NCBI RefSeq assembly: GCF_001895145.1
Contig: NZ_BDIR01000002.1
Coordinates: forward strand, 62,001-126,000
DNA: 64,000 nucleotides
Direction: 5' to 3'
Origin: Arcobacter sp. LA11
Lineage (GTDB): Bacteria > Campylobacterota > Campylobacteria > Campylobacterales > Arcobacteraceae
A program made the translations under genes and the position numbers. Within the stretch, counting starts at the first letter, position 1. Every line of letters begins with the position of its first letter. Positions 51,971 to 60,308 of the stretch are shown one piece after another. The notes beneath the pieces were generated by a model that saw only the letters and a program-made list of their open reading frames with translations, was not told the origin of the DNA and ran no database searches.

Positions 51971-53089
51971 TTAGAATGAGTATTGAACGTGAACTCTACC
52001 CATTGTTTCTTTTTCAGGGTTAGCTTCATTATCTAATTGACCAAATCTAACATAAGTAGATAAGTTACTTGCATGCTTATACGAAACTTGAGTATAAATC
52101 TCAGTTTGATCATCATCTGCAGAAGTATCAATTTCCATATCACTATAGTTTAAAGCAATTTTTACTTTATCAGTAACTTGTGCATCAATACCTGCATAAA
52201 CTACAGAAGCATCAGCAACACCAGATAATGTAACTCTCCAGTGCTCATCAAAACCAGTAGTTGCAGAAGCATCAACACCTACAGTTCCACCTTCTTCGTC
52301 AGTTTGACCGTATGATAAATGCGCTCCAAAAATTCCCATATTTGCAGCAACACCAATTTTCCATAAGTTATTATCCGTATCAGCATTATCTAAATCTAAA
52401 GAAGAATATCTTGCAAAAGCACTCATATCAACTGAAGAGATTTTATATGAAGCATCTAATCCTAAAGTATATGCATCAAATGTATCTTGTAAATCAACGT
52501 AAGAAGCATCAACACTAATTCCACCAAATGTACCCATAAATCCAACGATTGCTAAATCTTCTCCACCAGTAGAAATTAATCCAGTAATATCTCCAGATGT
52601 TTTGAAGTTTGTTTGGTTAAAGTAACCTGCATATAATGTTACAGGAGAAAAAGTTGTCATAGCTAAGATACCAGTACCAGTTTGCTCATCACCCATAGCA
52701 TCTCTTGAAAGAGTATAAGCAGTAGCTAAACCTTGTTTACCAACAACAACAGCAGTATTTGCAATACCTGTATAAGCAAAATTTGCTTCAGATAATACTA
52801 CAGATACACTACCATCACCAGATGTACTTGTTCCTAAAGATACATTTGCAGTATCATCACCAGCAATAAATCTTGAATTAAAAGTTACATCATCAGTAAT
52901 TTTTGATTTTAAAGATACAGCAACTTTATAATTGTTGTTTGCTTCCGATAATTCATAGTCATTATATCTGTATGTAGCTGTACCAGATACATCTACGTTT
53001 TTAATTGCTTCTGCAAGTGGTTGTGCAGATGCAGTTGTTCCAGCTACAGCAATTGCAGCGATTAAACTCATTTTTGCGAATTTTTTCAT
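51971..53089 (-). CDS. MOMP-family outer-membrane porin
   Basis: A 372-residue porin with a classic signal peptide (MKKFAKMSLIAAIAVAGTTASA, cleaved before QPLAEA) and repeated amphipathic beta strands ending in aromatic HVQYSF, the outer-membrane insertion signal. The first mature residues IKNVDVSGTATYRYNDY match Campylobacter-type major outer membrane proteins. It has no long leader. Its paralogue at 55074-56198 shares the signal and N-terminus but differs in the loops. Confidence 0.9.
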   Translation of the reverse strand: MKKFAKMSLIAAIAVAGTTASAQPLAEAIKNVDVSGTATYRYNDYELSEANNNYKVAVSLKSKITDDVTFNSRFIAGDDTANVSLGTSTSGDGSVSVVLSEANFAYTGIANTAVVVGKQGLATAYTLSRDAMGDEQTGTGILAMTTFSPVTLYAGYFNQTNFKTSGDITGLISTGGEDLAIVGFMGTFGGISVDASYVDLQDTFDAYTLGLDASYKISSVDMSAFARYSSLDLDNADTDNNLWKIGVAANMGIFGAHLSYGQTDEEGGTVGVDASATTGFDEHWRVTLSGVADASVVYAGIDAQVTDKVKIALNYSDMEIDTSADDDQTEIYTQVSYKHASNLSTYVRFGQLDNEANPEKETMGRVHVQYSF

Positions 53090-53121
53090 TTGTTTACCTT
53101 TGTTTGTTTATATAGGGGATA

Positions 53122-53127
53122 ATTATA
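53122..53127 (-). promoter_or_regulatory. -10 element of the first porin gene
   Basis: TATAAT read on the minus strand, 33 bases before the porin ATG, giving a leader of about 26 nucleotides. Confidence 0.5.
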
Positions 53128-53196
53128 CTATAATTTTTTTAAAATTTAATTAACTCTTTTGTATATAAAATATACTACTTATTGAAATTTTGTAAT

Positions 53197-54291
53197 TTAA
53201 CTCGATTGTGAGATTAAAACATCTTCAATTATTTTTGTAATATCTCCATCTAGGATGGCATCAACATTTGAATATCCAATATTACTTCTAGTATCTTTTA
53301 CTTGTTGATATGGTTGCATGACATAAGATCTAATTTGATGTCCCCATCCAATATCACTTTTTTCAGTACCACTTTTTTCTGCTTGCTGTTGTTCTAGTTC
53401 ATATTCATATAATCTTGACTTAAGCATTTTTATAGCACTAGCTTTATTTTTATGTTGTGATCTATCATTTTGGCATTGAACGACTATATTTGTTTTAATG
53501 TGAGTAATTCTAATTGCAGATTCGGTTTTGTTAACATGTTGTCCTCCTGCACCACTAGCTCTATATGTATCAATTCTAATATCTTTATCTTCTATTACAA
53601 TATCAATATTGTCATCAATTTCTGGACTCACCATAACAGATGCAAAAGATGTATGCCTTTTTGCATTTGAATCAAAAGGAGAAATTCGAACTAGTCTATG
53701 AATTCCATTTTCAGCCTTTAAATATCCGTAAGCATTTTCACCTTTTATAATAAAAGAGACATCTTTAATTCCTGCTTCTTCTCCGTCTTGATAATCTAAT
53801 AATTCTATTTTGAAATTTTGTCTTTCTGCCCATCTTAGGTACATTCTATAAAGCATAGAAGCCCAATCTTGTGATTCCGTTCCACCAGCTCCTGGATGAA
53901 TTGAAATAATTGCATTTGATGGATCATCTGGATTAGAAAGCATTACAGAGATTTCAGTTGTTTTGATTAATTCATCTAATTCAGTAGCTTCTTCGTGCAA
54001 AAGTTCAAATGTATCTTGATCATTATCTTCAGAAGCTAATTCATACAGCTCATTTGTTCCACTTAAAGCATCATTTGCCTTATTAAATTTTGATAATTTT
54101 GAGAGGATTCTATTTTTTTCTATACCAATTTTTGTTGCATTTTCTACATCATTCCAAAATTCTTGTTCTGATTCAAGTTCTTCAATCTCTTTTAATCTTG
54201 AAGTTAATTCTTCAGGTTTTAAGATATTTTTGATATTTCCAAGTTTTATATTAAGTAATTTTAATAATTCTGAATATTCATAAGCATCCAT
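53197..54291 (-). CDS. prfB: Peptide chain release factor 2
   Basis: Releases peptides at UGA and UAA. The 364 residues contain the RF2-specific SPF motif ([12 protein letters not shown]) and the GGQ motif in [12 protein letters not shown]. The whole gene is one continuous frame from ATG to stop, so the programmed +1 frameshift that controls prfB in many bacteria, near codon 26, is absent. It starts 3 bases after the cytochrome gene upstream ends, so the two are probably co-transcribed. Confidence 0.96.
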   Translation of the reverse strand: MDAYEYSELLKLLNIKLGNIKNILKPEELTSRLKEIEELESEQEFWNDVENATKIGIEKNRILSKLSKFNKANDALSGTNELYELASEDNDQDTFELLHEEATELDELIKTTEISVMLSNPDDPSNAIISIHPGAGGTESQDWASMLYRMYLRWAERQNFKIELLDYQDGEEAGIKDVSFIIKGENAYGYLKAENGIHRLVRISPFDSNAKRHTSFASVMVSPEIDDNIDIVIEDKDIRIDTYRASGAGGQHVNKTESAIRITHIKTNIVVQCQNDRSQHKNKASAIKMLKSRLYEYELEQQQAEKSGTEKSDIGWGHQIRSYVMQPYQQVKDTRSNIGYSNVDAILDGDITKIIEDVLISQSS

Positions 54292-54294
54292 TAA

Positions 54295-54954
54295 TTACTT
54301 AGATTCCTTTTCTATCTCTTTTTCTAAATCTTTTTGATCTTTTTTTGGTTTTAAACTATTTATATATGAATATACATTTTTAATATCTCTTGAATCCATT
54401 AAGTTTGCATAAGGTAGCATACTAAATGCTGTTCCTCTATCATATTCTCCTAAACCATAGTCCCTAATAGTAGTTTTAAAGTCAAAAAAGTTTAATTTTG
54501 TTAGATCTCTTGAATTACCTACTAATTTATTTGCTTTTTCTCCATGACAGTTTTGACATTTATTAATATACAATTTTTTACCATCTTTAGACATTCTAAT
54601 TTTTATTTCTTTTTTTCTAGCAACTTGTTCTTCTTTTTTTCTTGTTTCTAACCTTTGTAAAATTTTTTGTTCTAGTTTTTCTTCATTAATTGATGTCATA
54701 TTTATTTCATCTTTTTTGAAAATATAAATATAATTGTTTCCTGTAGATGCTTTTTCAATTTTTATATCATCAACTTCCCAACCATCATTTTTCATATCTT
54801 GAACATTTTTAGAAGAATTACATGCTCCACCATCTAAAGCTATAGTTTCAATAGTAGTCATAGAAGTATGATTTTCTTTAAAACACATTGTTGTTTTCGC
54901 ATTAAGCGAAATAGTTGTTAATATTCCTAACGTAATAGTAGTAAGAAGTTTCAT
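54295..54954 (-). CDS. Periplasmic monohaem c-type cytochrome with extra N-terminal domain
   Basis: A 219-residue exported protein (signal about 1-19, ending SLNA). An N-terminal domain of about 65 residues carries two cysteines (C24 and C45). A charged helical linker (about 88-120) follows, then a class I cytochrome c domain with CQNCH (C133, C136, H137) and a probable methionine ligand in SMLPYANL. The N-terminal domain was not recognised. The partner and role are unknown. The next gene downstream, prfB, is probably only co-transcribed. Confidence 0.8.
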   Translation of the reverse strand: MKLLTTITLGILTTISLNAKTTMCFKENHTSMTTIETIALDGGACNSSKNVQDMKNDGWEVDDIKIEKASTGNNYIYIFKKDEINMTSINEEKLEQKILQRLETRKKEEQVARKKEIKIRMSKDGKKLYINKCQNCHGEKANKLVGNSRDLTKLNFFDFKTTIRDYGLGEYDRGTAFSMLPYANLMDSRDIKNVYSYINSLKPKKDQKDLEKEIEKESK

Positions 54955-55009
54955 TTCTGTCCTTTTTTTTAAAGGAACATTTTATCATAATTAATTTTAA
55001 TATATAAAT

Positions 55010-55044
55010 AAAAAAAGGTTAGAAGCAAAAGCTTCTAACCTTTT
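55010..55044 (-). terminator. Terminator of the second porin gene
   Basis: A perfect 10-bp stem (GGTTAGAAGC / GCTTCTAACC) with a four-base loop. In the porin direction it is followed by a run of seven T (55010-55016). Confidence 0.9.
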
Positions 55045-55073
55045 AAGAGTTTAGTAAGTTTTTAAATTCAATA

Positions 55074-56198
55074 CTAGAATTTATATTCAACTTGTAATCT
55101 ACCTCTGTTGTAGTCAAGTTCTGCATCTTCACCATCTGCATATCTAATGTATGCTGATAAGTTTTTAGCATGTTTGTAAGTTAATTGGATAAATGCTTCT
55201 TCATGATCATCAGCTTCATCTGCATCATCATCAGAAACTTTATCATAGTTTAATCCTACATGTAATTTATCAGAAACTTGTGCACCTAAGTCAACAAAGA
55301 TTGCATCAGAATTATCTGCTTTATGTAAGCTTACAGAATAACCAATTGCAGAGTTTGTAGATACTGCGTTTAAGATACCAGAACCATCATCACCAGTTTT
55401 AGCATATGCGAATGCTGCATTGAACATACCCATTTTAGCAGAAACACCAGCTTTTAATAATTCGATATCTTCTCCAGAAACACCATCTAAATCAGTTTCT
55501 TGGTATTGAACGTATGCATTAACAGGTCCAATTTTTCCAGAAGCTTTAAGGAAATAAGAATCAAGTGTATCATCAGCATCCATGTACCAACCTTCAGCTT
55601 TTACAGGTCCAAAAGATCCCATTAAAGCTGCAATCATAACGTTTGTTCCACTTAAAGCAACATCAGCAGTAGTACCAATTGCATCTTTTCCAGCAGTAAC
55701 ATTTGTTTGGTTAAAGTAACCAGCAGCAGCAGTTACAGGACCCATAGTAGTCATAGCTAAGATACCAGTTCCAGTTTGCTCAGTACCATCAGAATCAGTA
55801 GCTTTAAACCATGGAAGACCTAAACCTTGTTTACCCACGATTACAGTTGTATTAGCAATACCAGTATAAGCAAAGTTTGCCCAAGTTAATTCAACACCAA
55901 CGCCACCATCACCAGTACCTTGAGTATCTAATCCAATGAAACCACCATTATCTCCACCTGCGATAAATCTAGAATTAAAAGTTACATCATCAGTAACTTT
56001 TGATTTTAAAGAAACAGCTACTTTATAGTTGTTATCTACAGTTGAATCACCATCATCAAAATTTTTGTCATTATATCTATATACAACAGTACCAGATACA
56101 TCTACGTTTTTGATTGCTTCTGCTAAAGGTTGTGCAGATGCTACAGTTCCAGCTACAGCGATAGCTGCTACTAAACTCATTTTTGCGAATTTTTTCAT
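55074..56198 (-). CDS. MOMP-family outer-membrane porin
   Basis: A 374-residue porin, paralogue of 51971-53089. The signal peptide (MKKFAKMSLVAAIAVAGTVASA) and following QPLAEAIKNVDVSGT are almost the same in both, while the loops differ; it ends in RLQVEYKF. The frame is open 33 codons further upstream, but CTAGGAGAAC directly before ATG 56198 and the signal peptide fix the start. The long structured leader and strong terminator suggest that this is a highly expressed gene. Confidence 0.92.
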   Translation of the reverse strand: MKKFAKMSLVAAIAVAGTVASAQPLAEAIKNVDVSGTVVYRYNDKNFDDGDSTVDNNYKVAVSLKSKVTDDVTFNSRFIAGGDNGGFIGLDTQGTGDGGVGVELTWANFAYTGIANTTVIVGKQGLGLPWFKATDSDGTEQTGTGILAMTTMGPVTAAAGYFNQTNVTAGKDAIGTTADVALSGTNVMIAALMGSFGPVKAEGWYMDADDTLDSYFLKASGKIGPVNAYVQYQETDLDGVSGEDIELLKAGVSAKMGMFNAAFAYAKTGDDGSGILNAVSTNSAIGYSVSLHKADNSDAIFVDLGAQVSDKLHVGLNYDKVSDDDADEADDHEEAFIQLTYKHAKNLSAYIRYADGEDAELDYNRGRLQVEYKF

Positions 56199-56231
56199 TT
56201 GTTCTCCTAGAATTTCGAAATTTAAATCAGT

Positions 56232-56284
56232 TAATTGGACGCGCGAACAATTTAAAGTGCGTACTTTAAATACTTTTCCAATTA
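56232..56284 (-). promoter_or_regulatory. Structured 5' leader of the second porin gene
   Basis: An outer 8-base pair of arms (TAATTGGA at 56232-56239 and TCCAATTA at 56277-56284) encloses an inner 8-base stem (TTTAAAGT / ACTTTAAA, 56251-56270, loop GCGT). Only the inner loop and the GGACGCGCGAAC segment are GC-rich. The stem would sit within about ten bases of the 5' end of the mRNA. A 12-base palindrome (AATTTCGAAATT, 56211-56222) lies closer to the start codon. Confidence 0.55.
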
Positions 56285-56297
56285 GACCGTTGCACAA

Positions 56298-56303
56298 ATT
56301 CTA
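56298..56303 (-). promoter_or_regulatory. -10 element of the second porin gene
   Basis: TAGAAT preceded by TG on the minus strand, about 100 bases before the porin ATG; it predicts a leader of about 93 nucleotides that contains the hairpin above. Confidence 0.4.
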
Positions 56304-56398
56304 CAGAAGTAAAATTTAAAGTTTTCTTAAATTAGTCTTTTTAAGGCGATTTAATGGTAAATTTAAGTTATGTTTTAAATATAGAGTTTTGTTATATT

Positions 56399-56716
56399 TT
56401 AACAGTTTTTTAAAGAAACTATACAGTTTGTTAATATATCAGGTTTAGAGATTTTTATTTTGAGTTTTTTTATTTTATATTTAGAATTTAGATACTTATC
56501 AATATATATAATTGCATCTTCTAGAAGTTCAAATTTCTTTTTTTTCATAATTTGTTCTATTTTTTTAGAAATTTTAGAATAGTCTATAAAGTTTTTTGGA
56601 TTTTTGTAGTTGTATTTAAATGATAAATCAATAACTACTTTTTGCTCTTTTTCTCTTTCAAAATCAAGTATCCCTATAATACAGTCAAAAGTTAAGTTTT
56701 CTATATATATTTTCAT
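56399..56716 (-). CDS. folB: Dihydroneopterin aldolase
   Basis: Folate-pathway aldolase of 105 residues, a little shorter than the E. coli enzyme. The family opening IYIENLTFDCIIGILDFERE (with glutamates that bind the pterin) and VVIDLSFKYN are clear. The C-terminal IKISKPDIL matches the conserved strand. It follows plsY on the minus strand with a 36-base gap, a pairing seen in other Campylobacterota. Confidence 0.85.
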   Translation of the reverse strand: MKIYIENLTFDCIIGILDFEREKEQKVVIDLSFKYNYKNPKNFIDYSKISKKIEQIMKKKKFELLEDAIIYIDKYLNSKYKIKKLKIKISKPDILTNCIVSLKNC

Positions 56717-56752
56717 ATTTATTTTTAGTAAATTTAAGAAAAAAGGTTATGT

Positions 56753-57376
56753 TTAGATAACTTTTTTTTCTTCTCCTTTAACTAACCTAACTATATTTGG
56801 AATATGTTTATAATAGATTATAAAAGCTATTATATACATTGGAGCGTTACTTCCTACTTCTAATCCATTATTCATAAATAGGGCTGCAATCACAACACCT
56901 GTTAATCCTAATAAAGATGATAAAGATGAAACTTTTAATACTTTTCCACAAAAGATCCAAACTGCAGCACCAATTAAAGTAGGAATTGGAATTAAAACTA
57001 AAAATACTCCAAGACCAGTTGCAACTCCTTTTCCTCCTTCAAGACCTAAAAAGATTGAGTAACAATGACCCAATACTGCTAATACTGCAATACCCCATAG
57101 TGTAGATTCACTAGCACCCATTGCAATAGCTATAAGTAAAACAATAGTTCCTTTTAGAGCATCTAATATAACTGTAGCAACACTTAGTTTTTTTGCTAAA
57201 GCTGGGTTTGTTTCTTTTACAACTCTTAATACATTTGTTGCCCCAATTGATTTACTACCATGTTCTTTGATATTTACACCTGCAAAAGTATTTGCCAAAA
57301 GCAGTCCAAAAGGAATAGAACCAGCAAGATATGCTGCTATAAAAAATAGAATATTGAAGTTTAAAAGAAAGTCCAT
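56753..57376 (-). CDS. plsY: Glycerol-3-phosphate acyltransferase PlsY
   Basis: Membrane enzyme that transfers acyl groups from acyl-phosphate to glycerol 3-phosphate. The 207 residues have five hydrophobic helices and the three PlsY motifs: GSIPFGLL near residue 20, HGSKSIGATNVLR near 38-50, and GHCYSIFLGLEGGKGVATGLG near 100. It is divergent from nadA and leads the unit plsY-folB. Confidence 0.95.
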   Translation of the reverse strand: MDFLLNFNILFFIAAYLAGSIPFGLLLANTFAGVNIKEHGSKSIGATNVLRVVKETNPALAKKLSVATVILDALKGTIVLLIAIAMGASESTLWGIAVLAVLGHCYSIFLGLEGGKGVATGLGVFLVLIPIPTLIGAAVWIFCGKVLKVSSLSSLLGLTGVVIAALFMNNGLEVGSNAPMYIIAFIIYYKHIPNIVRLVKGEEKKVI

Positions 57377-57471
57377 TTATTACCTTGATTTTAATTGTAT
57401 TTGTTTTGATTAAAAGGATTATAACTAAAATTTTGTTATATTCCCATTTAATTAAAACTTGAAGGTTGACT

Positions 57472-58461
57472 TTGAATTTAAAAGAAGAAATTTTAAAATT
57501 AAAAGAAGAACTTGATGTAACACTTGTTGCTCATTTTTATCAAAGAGATGAAGTATTTGAGTTAGCAGATATTACAGGGGATTCATTAGAATTAGCAAAG
57601 AGAGCTAAAGAGACTGATTCGAAATATATTGTATTTTGTGGTGTAGGTTTTATGGGTGAAAGTGTAAAAGTACTTGACCCAGAAAAGATTGTTCTAATGC
57701 CAAAAATTGCATGTTGTGCCATGGCTAGAATGATTGATGAAGGTTATTATGAAGAAAATCTACAAAAAATAAATGAAGCTGGGATTTCAAATGATGATAT
57801 TCTTCCTATTACTTATATAAACTCTAGTGCAGCAGTAAAAGCTAGAGTTGGTGAAATGGGTGGTATGGTTTGTACTTCTTCAAATGCTTATAAGATTATT
57901 GAAAAAGGTTTAAAATCAGGGAAGAAGATCTTCTTTGTTCCTGATAGATGTTTAGGTCAGAATTTTGCAAAATCTTTAAATTTAAAATCAGCAGTAGTTG
58001 GTGATGGAACAGATTTAAATGAAGCAGATATTATTTGTTATAATGGTTTTTGTTCTGTACATCAACTTTTCACTGTTGAAGATATTGAATTTTATAGAGA
58101 AAAATATGAAGATATTCTAATAGCAGTTCATCCTGAATGTGATCCTGCTATTTGTGATGCAGCTGATTTTGTTGGTTCAACTTCACAGCTTATAAAATAT
58201 ATCACTGAACTTCCTATTGAGCAAAAAGTAGCTGTAGGAACAGAATACAATATGGTAAATAGATTAAGAGAAAAAAATACATACATCTTAAGCTCAACGA
58301 AACCAGAGTGTCCCACTATGAATGAAACAACATTAGAAGATGTATATAACACATTAAAATCAATCAAAGACGGAAAGATTTCAGAAGAGTGTGAAATCAA
58401 AGTAAGTGAAGATGTTGCAAAATGGGCTAGAGTTGCTTTAGAGAGGATGTTTGAAGTATGA
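57472..58461 (+). CDS. nadA: Quinolinate synthase
   Basis: Makes quinolinate from iminoaspartate and dihydroxyacetone phosphate for NAD synthesis. It has VTLVAHFYQRDEVFELAD, the conserved cysteine segments (IACCAMARM, GFCSVHQLF, KPECPTMNETT) for its [4Fe-4S] cluster, and GTEYNMVNRL. TTGs at 57466 and 57472 share the frame. GAAGG ends directly before 57466 but is six bases from 57472, so I favour the second. A TATATT -10-like sequence lies about 30 bases upstream. It overlaps nadC by 4 bases. Confidence 0.94.
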   Translation: MNLKEEILKLKEELDVTLVAHFYQRDEVFELADITGDSLELAKRAKETDSKYIVFCGVGFMGESVKVLDPEKIVLMPKIACCAMARMIDEGYYEENLQKINEAGISNDDILPITYINSSAAVKARVGEMGGMVCTSSNAYKIIEKGLKSGKKIFFVPDRCLGQNFAKSLNLKSAVVGDGTDLNEADIICYNGFCSVHQLFTVEDIEFYREKYEDILIAVHPECDPAICDAADFVGSTSQLIKYITELPIEQKVAVGTEYNMVNRLREKNTYILSSTKPECPTMNETTLEDVYNTLKSIKDGKISEECEIKVSEDVAKWARVALERMFEV

Positions 58462-59279
58462 TAAATATTAAAAAATTTGTAAAAAATGCTATTATTGAAG
58501 ATAATGGTAGAGGTGATTTATTCTTTGATGTTGCTCCTAAAGGAAGATTTAAAGCACATGTGGTTGCTAAAGATAGTGGAATTTTAGCGGGTGAAATTTA
58601 TGCAAAAGCTCTAGCTAAAACAGAAAAGTTTGATTGTAAGTTTTTAAAACATGATGGAGATACTTTACAAAAAGGTGATATCATAGCAAAGCTTGAGGGC
58701 AAAGCATCTATACTTTTATCAAGTGAAAGAACTTTTTTAAATATGCTTCAACATGCAAGTGGAATAGCAACTATGGCAAATAAATTTGCGTCTAAAATAA
58801 ATGATTTAGATGTAGCTTTATTAGATACAAGAAAAACAAGACCACAATTAAGAGATTTTGAAAAGTATGCTTCAAGAATTGGTGGGGCGATTAACCATAG
58901 ACTTGGACTTGATGATTGTTTAATGTTAAAAGATACTCACTTAAGAACAATTACTGATTTAAAAGGGTTTATTAAATCTGCTAGAAAAAGAATCTCTTGG
59001 GTTACTAAGATTGAAATAGAGTGTGAAACATTTGAGCAAGTAAAAGAGGCTATGGAAGCAGGTGGTGATATTATTATGTGTGATAATATGTCTCCAGAAG
59101 AGATAAAAGAAGTTGTAAAATATAGAGATGAAAATCATCCTGGAGTATTATTAGAAGCATCAGGAAATATATCTTTAGATACAGTTAGAATGTATGCCCA
59201 AACAGGTGTAGATGCATTAAGTTCTGGAAGTATAATTCATCAAGCAACTTGGCTAGATTTCTCAATGAAGTTTGACTAA
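58458..59279 (+). CDS. nadC: Nicotinate-nucleotide pyrophosphorylase (carboxylating)
   Basis: Converts quinolinate and PRPP to nicotinate mononucleotide, the step after NadA. The 273 residues have EDNGRGDLFFD at the N-terminus, SERTFLNMLQHASGIAT, DTRKTRPQLRDFEKYA, GGAINHRLGLDD and a final LEASGNI and SSGSI phosphate-binding region. It overlaps nadA (ATGA), so the two are made together. No nadB is in the window. Confidence 0.95.
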   Translation: MINIKKFVKNAIIEDNGRGDLFFDVAPKGRFKAHVVAKDSGILAGEIYAKALAKTEKFDCKFLKHDGDTLQKGDIIAKLEGKASILLSSERTFLNMLQHASGIATMANKFASKINDLDVALLDTRKTRPQLRDFEKYASRIGGAINHRLGLDDCLMLKDTHLRTITDLKGFIKSARKRISWVTKIEIECETFEQVKEAMEAGGDIIMCDNMSPEEIKEVVKYRDENHPGVLLEASGNISLDTVRMYAQTGVDALSSGSIIHQATWLDFSMKFD

Positions 59280-59324
59280 TAGATATTTACTATTGGTTAA
59301 TTAAATAAAGGCATACTACATCTT

Positions 59325-60308
59325 ATGAAAAAAGACTTTATAGTTAGTAATAAAATTAATATGTCAGATTATGCAAAAGCTTTAGAGCTTATTGAAAAGA
59401 GTAGATATATACTCATAATAACACATGTAAATCCTGATGCAGATTCTATATCATCTGCATTGGCTTTATCTAATTTATTTCATGAAAATAAAATTAAACA
59501 CAAAGTTTTTAATATAAGTTCAGATTTACCTCAGAACTTAAATTTCATGGAGAAATTTGATAAAATTACTGACCAATTTCCTAAATTCTTTGATTTAGCT
59601 ATTTCTGTTGATTGTGGAACTATAAAAAGATTAGGTTTTGAACTTGACCCTGAAATTCCATTAATCAATTTTGACCATCACAAATCAAATAACAATTATG
59701 GAACTGTAAACTTAGTTGATCCTATGAAAAGTTCAACGGCTGAAATTGTATATGATTTTTTCAAATATAATGGATTATATATAACAAAACATACAGCAAC
59801 AGCTTTGTATGTTGGTATTTATGATGACTCTTTAGCTTTTTCACTTGGGCGTTGTGATGAAATGACTTTTGACAAAGTTAATCATTTAGTTGAATTTGGA
59901 GCTAGTCCTTCAGATATTGCAAATAAGATGAAAAGAAGAGATTCTTTAGCCAAATATAGAATTATTCCCAAAGTATTAGAGAGTCTTGAACTTTATAATG
60001 AAGGTCAAGTTGCAACAATACATGCAAAAGAAGAATGGTTTAAAGAAACAGGTGCTCATAATAGAGATTGTGAAGATGCTTTAAATATGATTATGAGTAT
60101 GCATATTGTAAAAGTTGCCTTCTTTGTAAGAATAGTAAATAACGTGAGTCGTGTTTCTCTTCGCTCAAAAGGTAAAATAGATGTATCAAAAGTAGCTGGA
60201 AAGTTTGATGGCGGAGGTCATTTTAATGCAGCTGGTTGTACTTTAGATACTTTAAATATAGAAAATGTAATTGAAATAGTTTTAAAGGAAGTTCTTGAGA
60301 CGACGTAG
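59325..60308 (+). CDS. DHH/DHHA1 phosphoesterase, NrnA-like
   Basis: A 327-residue enzyme of the nanoRNase/pAp-phosphatase type. Metal-binding motifs are HVNPDADSISSA (motif I), SVDCGT (motif II), NFDHHKSN (DHH) and YVGIYDDS, and the C-terminal DHHA1 domain ends with GGGHFNAAGCTL. Such enzymes degrade 2- to 5-nucleotide RNAs and dephosphorylate pAp, or cleave cyclic dinucleotides; the substrate here is not fixed by sequence. A second ATG at codon 13 is possible but lacks a ribosome site. Confidence 0.88.
   Translation: MKKDFIVSNKINMSDYAKALELIEKSRYILIITHVNPDADSISSALALSNLFHENKIKHKVFNISSDLPQNLNFMEKFDKITDQFPKFFDLAISVDCGTIKRLGFELDPEIPLINFDHHKSNNNYGTVNLVDPMKSSTAEIVYDFFKYNGLYITKHTATALYVGIYDDSLAFSLGRCDEMTFDKVNHLVEFGASPSDIANKMKRRDSLAKYRIIPKVLESLELYNEGQVATIHAKEEWFKETGAHNRDCEDALNMIMSMHIVKVAFFVRIVNNVSRVSLRSKGKIDVSKVAGKFDGGGHFNAAGCTLDTLNIENVIEIVLKEVLETT

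Noticed and set aside
53197-54291. Programmed +1 frameshift in prfB
   Set aside because: The frame is continuous from ATG to the stop with SPF and GGQ motifs in place; no internal in-frame UGA near codon 26.
55074-56297. Longer version of the second porin starting at 56297
   Set aside because: The extra 33 residues have no signal character, and an AGGAGA ribosome site and a full signal peptide start at 56198.
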